64,000 nucleotides of DNA from NCBI GenBank assembly GCA_029565065.1, contig JAKQOW010000011.1:44786-108785 (forward strand). The letters run 5' to 3'. The notes under the pieces were generated by a model. It saw only the letters and a program-made list of their open reading frames with translations, searched no databases and had not been told where the DNA came from. Source of the stretch: Acidobacteriota bacterium (lineage in GTDB: Bacteria > Acidobacteriota > JAAYUB01). Made by a program: the position numbers and the translations under genes. Below are positions 61,763 to 64,000 of the stretch, in pieces. How positions within the stretch are numbered: position 1 is the stretch's first letter; each line of letters opens with the position of its first letter.

Positions 61763-61768
61763 ATTATA
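61763..61768 (-). promoter_or_regulatory. -10 hexamer of the lipoprotein-kinase operon
   Basis: A perfect TATAAT on the minus strand predicts a start about 3 bases before the ATG at 61753. The -35 region is weak. The same short gap (58 bases) also has to serve the divergent gene at 61811, for which TATACT at 61767-61772 overlaps this element, so the two promoters may compete. Confidence 0.5.
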
Positions 61769-61810
61769 TACTGATTATGCTGAGTCCGACATCGAACCCG
61801 CGGTCAACGC

Positions 61811-62563
61811 ATGCACGCTCAACATCTTGAGACCGTCCATATCGACTATTTCTCCGGTTCGCCGCTCCTCCGGCTGTACCACCAACTCTGTCTCAGCCAG
61901 CTCACCCAGATGCTGATCCATGAATTCAACAACGCGCTGACCTCGTTGAGCGGTTACGCGCAGATGGCCCTGGCGATCCGGCGCGAGGACATCCTGCTGA
62001 AAGCCGCCCATAACTTCAACGACGTGACGAACCAGTTGCATCAGCTGGTCCAGAACATCCACAACCTGACCCGGACCGATCTGGATGTGTTCGAGCCCAT
62101 GGATCTCAAGCAGAGCGCCGTGCACGTGCACAAGGTGCTGGACCATCATCTGAGCAAGCGCAGCATCCGGCTGCACGTGACGGGAGAAGTCGAGCACGTG
62201 GTGTCCGGCCACCCCGTCCTGCTGGCCCTGGCCATGCTCACGTTCGTGCTCGATGCCCGCGATCGATTGCTGGCGGAAGGAAGCGGCGGGGACATCCGGA
62301 TCGAACTGGCCAGTGCGGGATCGCGCGCGGTCGTCATGTTTTCCGATACGGCGGTCAAGGGGTCGGGTTTGGGCACTGCGGAGGCGCTGCCGCCGCTGGA
62401 CGCGTCCCGGCTGGCGGATCCGCGCCGCGAATTTGCCGCCCGGGCATTGCATGCCATCGCGGCGGCCCATGGCGGACAGGTGCGCCCGCACGACGAGCGG
62501 GACCGCCGGTTCATCCGGATGGAGATTCCGTACCAGCAACCGGCGCCGCCACCGACCGGCTGA
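61811..62563 (+). CDS. Cytoplasmic DHp/HATPase-like protein with degenerate ATP site (Spo0B-like architecture)
   Basis: A 250-residue protein with no sensor or membrane segment. The H-box IHEFNNALTSLSGYAQMA starts near residue 37 and resembles the H-box of soluble NtrB-type kinases. The remaining part has the layout of an HATPase domain, but the N-box reads TFVLDARDRLLA (Asp for the essential Asn), the G1 region is SDTAVKGSG in place of DTGxG, and no G2 loop is seen. This is the layout of a phosphotransferase such as Spo0B: dimerising His domain plus a vestigial ATPase domain. It is divergent from the hybrid pseudokinase operon. No ribosome site is evident; the 3' end overlaps cutA by 53 bases. 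Confidence 0.72.
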   Translation: MHAQHLETVHIDYFSGSPLLRLYHQLCLSQLTQMLIHEFNNALTSLSGYAQMALAIRREDILLKAAHNFNDVTNQLHQLVQNIHNLTRTDLDVFEPMDLKQSAVHVHKVLDHHLSKRSIRLHVTGEVEHVVSGHPVLLALAMLTFVLDARDRLLAEGSGGDIRIELASAGSRAVVMFSDTAVKGSGLGTAEALPPLDASRLADPRREFAARALHAIAAAHGGQVRPHDERDRRFIRMEIPYQQPAPPPTG

Positions 62564-62861
62564 TCCAATCCAGGTAGGCCCTCCAGCCATCGACTACGGG
62601 TAACCGCAGAATCTCCGGCACCTCGTACGGATGGATCTGTGTGACGGTCCGCTCGAGTGCCGGATAGGCGGCGGCTGTTGTCTTGATGATCAGCAGGCAT
62701 TCGCTGTCGCGACACCGCGCCCCCTGCCAGGTGTAGAGCGAAACCACTCCCGGCAGCACGTTGATGCAGGCGGCCAGCCGGTCCGCCAGCAGACGGTCGG
62801 CGATGGTGTCCGCTACGGCGGGATCCGGGGCGGTGCAGAGCACGATGCAGGCATCGGTCAT
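62511..62861 (-). CDS. cutA: CutA-type divalent-cation tolerance protein
   Basis: A 116-residue protein of the trimeric CutA1 fold. Diagnostic blocks are CTAPDPAVADTIADRLL, AACINVLPGVVSLYTWQG, SECLLIIKTTAAAYPALE and IHPYEVPEILRLPV with WISRSV at the end. Role: linked to copper/divalent cation tolerance, with no settled molecular function. GGAGG precedes the ATG. Its last 53 bases overlap the convergent gene at 61811, which makes one of the two C-terminal ends slightly suspect, but both reading frames look real. Confidence 0.92.
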   Translation of the reverse strand: MTDACIVLCTAPDPAVADTIADRLLADRLAACINVLPGVVSLYTWQGARCRDSECLLIIKTTAAAYPALERTVTQIHPYEVPEILRLPVVDGWRAYLDWISRSVAAPVAGTESPSG

Positions 62862-62907
62862 GAGCTACCTCCAAACCGGTGGCCGGCCCGTCGGCTGCCG
62901 CCCAGAC

Positions 62908-62936
62908 TTGCAAACCGCGGGTCGACGCAGTATGAT
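62908..62936 (+). promoter_or_regulatory. Promoter of the FtsB-like gene (TTGCAA-17-TATGAT)
   Basis: TTGCAA (62908-62913), 17 bases, TATGAT (62931-62936). The predicted start near 62943 leaves a 25-base leader. This is the third TTGCAA-17 arrangement in the window. Confidence 0.6.
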
Positions 62937-62967
62937 TATAACAAAGGGATCCGCGGGTGTAAGAGCC

Positions 62968-63279
62968 ATGCCCGTCAAGAAACGCGCCGTCATCCGCGAG
63001 TTGCTGTACATCGCCATCATCTTGTGTTGCCTCGGCTTCATCGTGGCGTCGCTGTTCGGGCGGCGGGGATGGCTGAGTCTGCGGGAAAAAGAGGCCCGCT
63101 TCGAGGCGCTCCAGCAGGATGTCGACCGGCTGAAGCGGGAGAACCAGCAGTTGAAGGAGCGGGTGGACAAGCTGCAGAAGGATCCCGCGACGGTCGAAGA
63201 TGAGATCCGGCGGAAAATGATGTACGCGAAACCGGGTGAGACCATCTACCAGGTGACGCCAGCCAAGGAGTCCCCGTGA
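62968..63279 (+). CDS. FtsB/DivIC-family septum formation initiator-like protein
   Basis: A 103-residue single-pass membrane protein: short basic N-terminus (MPVKKRAVIRE), a helix (about residues 12-30, LLYIAIILCCLGFIVASLF), then a coiled coil (about 40-75, LQQDVDRLKRENQQLKERVD) and the conserved small domain around PATVEDEIRRKMMYAKPGE, which matches FtsB/DivIC proteins. It belongs in the FtsQLB division complex. It overlaps the next gene by 4 bases (GTGA). The ribosome site is weak (AAGAG). Confidence 0.88.
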   Translation: MPVKKRAVIRELLYIAIILCCLGFIVASLFGRRGWLSLREKEARFEALQQDVDRLKRENQQLKERVDKLQKDPATVEDEIRRKMMYAKPGETIYQVTPAKESP

Positions 63280-64000
63280 ACGGCGCTCCCAGTCAGGACC
63301 ACGTGCGGGGGATCTTTCTTGGCGCCGCCATCGGCGACGCCATGGGGATGCCGTTCCAGTTCCTGCATCCGCAGGTCGTGCGGGAGCTGTTCCCAAAACG
63401 ACCGGAAGCGTACCTCACCGCGCCGGAGGGGCATGTCAACGCCGCCCTGGGCCGGGGGCACTACACCGACGAGACCCAACTCCTGATCCTGACCGCAGAG
63501 TCGCTGCTCGAGTGCGGCGACGTGGACGTGGACAGCATGGCGGCCGGCATGCTTCAGTTGTACGAAACGGACGGCTGGATCACCCCCGGGCGATCCGTCC
63601 TGGCCGCCTGCCGCCAGCTGCGGCGGGGCCGCTCCTGGTTCGAAGCCGGCGGATACCGCGACGGGAGCAAGCCGCTGGCGTTCGTGCCGCCGCTGGTCCT
63701 CCGCCACTTCAGCGACAACGACGCCATCGTGCACCACAGCACCGCCCTGGCCCGCGGCATTCTGGTGGAACCGAAGGTGCTGGCGGGCTGCGCCTGCTTC
63801 GGGTTGCTGCTCAAGAACATCAGCCTGTGCCGCGACAGCCGGGAGCTCGTCGGCGCCGTCCGGGCCACGGCGGACTGCATGGCCGGCCACCACCCCGCGT
63901 TTCGCGATATGCTCCTGTGGGTGCTGTCGCTGCTGGACACCGGCATCGAGGAGGGCCTGGAGGAACTGGGCACCGGCTACAGCGTGCTGGAGACGCTGTT
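63276..64000 (+). CDS. ADP-ribosylglycohydrolase family protein (partial, C-terminus off window)
   Basis: Open from the GTG at 63276 (AAGGAG upstream) to the window edge, about 241 residues. The N-terminal block GIFLGAAIGDAMGMPFQF and YTDETQLLILTAESLL are the two acidic metal-binding motifs of the DraG/ARH family, with TDET in place of the common TDDT. The later blocks TPGRSVLAACRQLRRG and NDAIVHHSTALARG fit as well; the third motif lies beyond the edge. Members remove ADP-ribose from proteins or small molecules. It is coupled to the FtsB-like gene by a 4-base overlap. The Glu in TDET is conservative; activity cannot be judged without the rest. Confidence 0.85.
   Translation, partial: MNGAPSQDHVRGIFLGAAIGDAMGMPFQFLHPQVVRELFPKRPEAYLTAPEGHVNAALGRGHYTDETQLLILTAESLLECGDVDVDSMAAGMLQLYETDGWITPGRSVLAACRQLRRGRSWFEAGGYRDGSKPLAFVPPLVLRHFSDNDAIVHHSTALARGILVEPKVLAGCACFGLLLKNISLCRDSRELVGAVRATADCMAGHHPAFRDMLLWVLSLLDTGIEEGLEELGTGYSVLETL

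Overview
The window is a gene-dense, GC-rich stretch of bacterial chromosome from a Gram-negative, probably environmental organism. I see no rRNA or tRNA gene, CRISPR array, insertion sequence or phage module. Paired BlaI/M56 genes, a Ser/Thr kinase carrying a TonB-type C-terminal domain, a secreted S1 protease with Ig/PKD-like modules, S9 and M24 peptidases, orphan solute-binding lipoproteins and many sensor kinases suggest an Acidobacteriota-like lineage. That placement is inference from gene content; no taxonomic marker gene was available.

Layout. 1-2.4 kb (minus): cydA (cut by the left edge), a YdcF-type protein and a small ribbon-helix-helix-like protein. 2.6-8.2 kb (plus): truA, an esterase, a PAS-PAS-GGDEF-EAL protein, a cyclophilin and a PilZ protein. 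8.3-18.7 kb (minus): an M56 sensor peptidase and BlaI repressor pair with candidate operators, then an efflux block of one adaptor and two RND pumps. 18.9-27.7 kb (minus): a DUF1846 protein, an orphan peptide-type binding lipoprotein, and a TRAP operon (TatT, DctP, DctQM fusion) leading into a histidine ammonia-lyase-like gene. 27.8-33.8 kb (minus): ArfB, a 1178-residue secreted protease and a membrane Ser/Thr kinase. 34-40 kb (plus): hcp behind a CRP/FNR-type site, then gatE-gatD (the archaeal-type Glu-tRNA(Gln) amidotransferase) and an exported nickel superoxide dismutase, followed by a compact candidate small RNA. 40.3-43 kb (plus): prepilin peptidase and an NtrB-like kinase. 43-46.3 kb (minus): an IPT/TIG protein and an OmpA-family protein. 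46.4-51.3 kb: M24 peptidase, sirtuin, then moaA-tupB-tupC. 51.3-57.8 kb: lytic transglycosylase, parvulin, a second BlaI-type regulator, a nucleotidyltransferase and a DPP-IV-like peptidase. 57.7-62.6 kb: a binding lipoprotein in operon with a hybrid histidine kinase whose ATPase domain is degenerate, divergent from a second kinase-like protein that is also degenerate. 62.5-64 kb: cutA, an FtsB/DivIC-like gene and a truncated ADP-ribosylglycohydrolase.

The items most worth following up are the bacterial gatED operon, the binding-protein/pseudokinase/Spo0B-like locus, the candidate small RNA at 40.09-40.17 kb, the exported NiSOD, and the Cys in place of Ser in the MIO-forming triad of the HutH-like enzyme. 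Several genes share a recurrent promoter form, TTGCAA-17 bp-TAnnnT. Three of the four intergenic stem-loops listed as terminators in the minus/plus inter-operon gaps are followed by clear U-tracts; the one after the PilZ gene is not.
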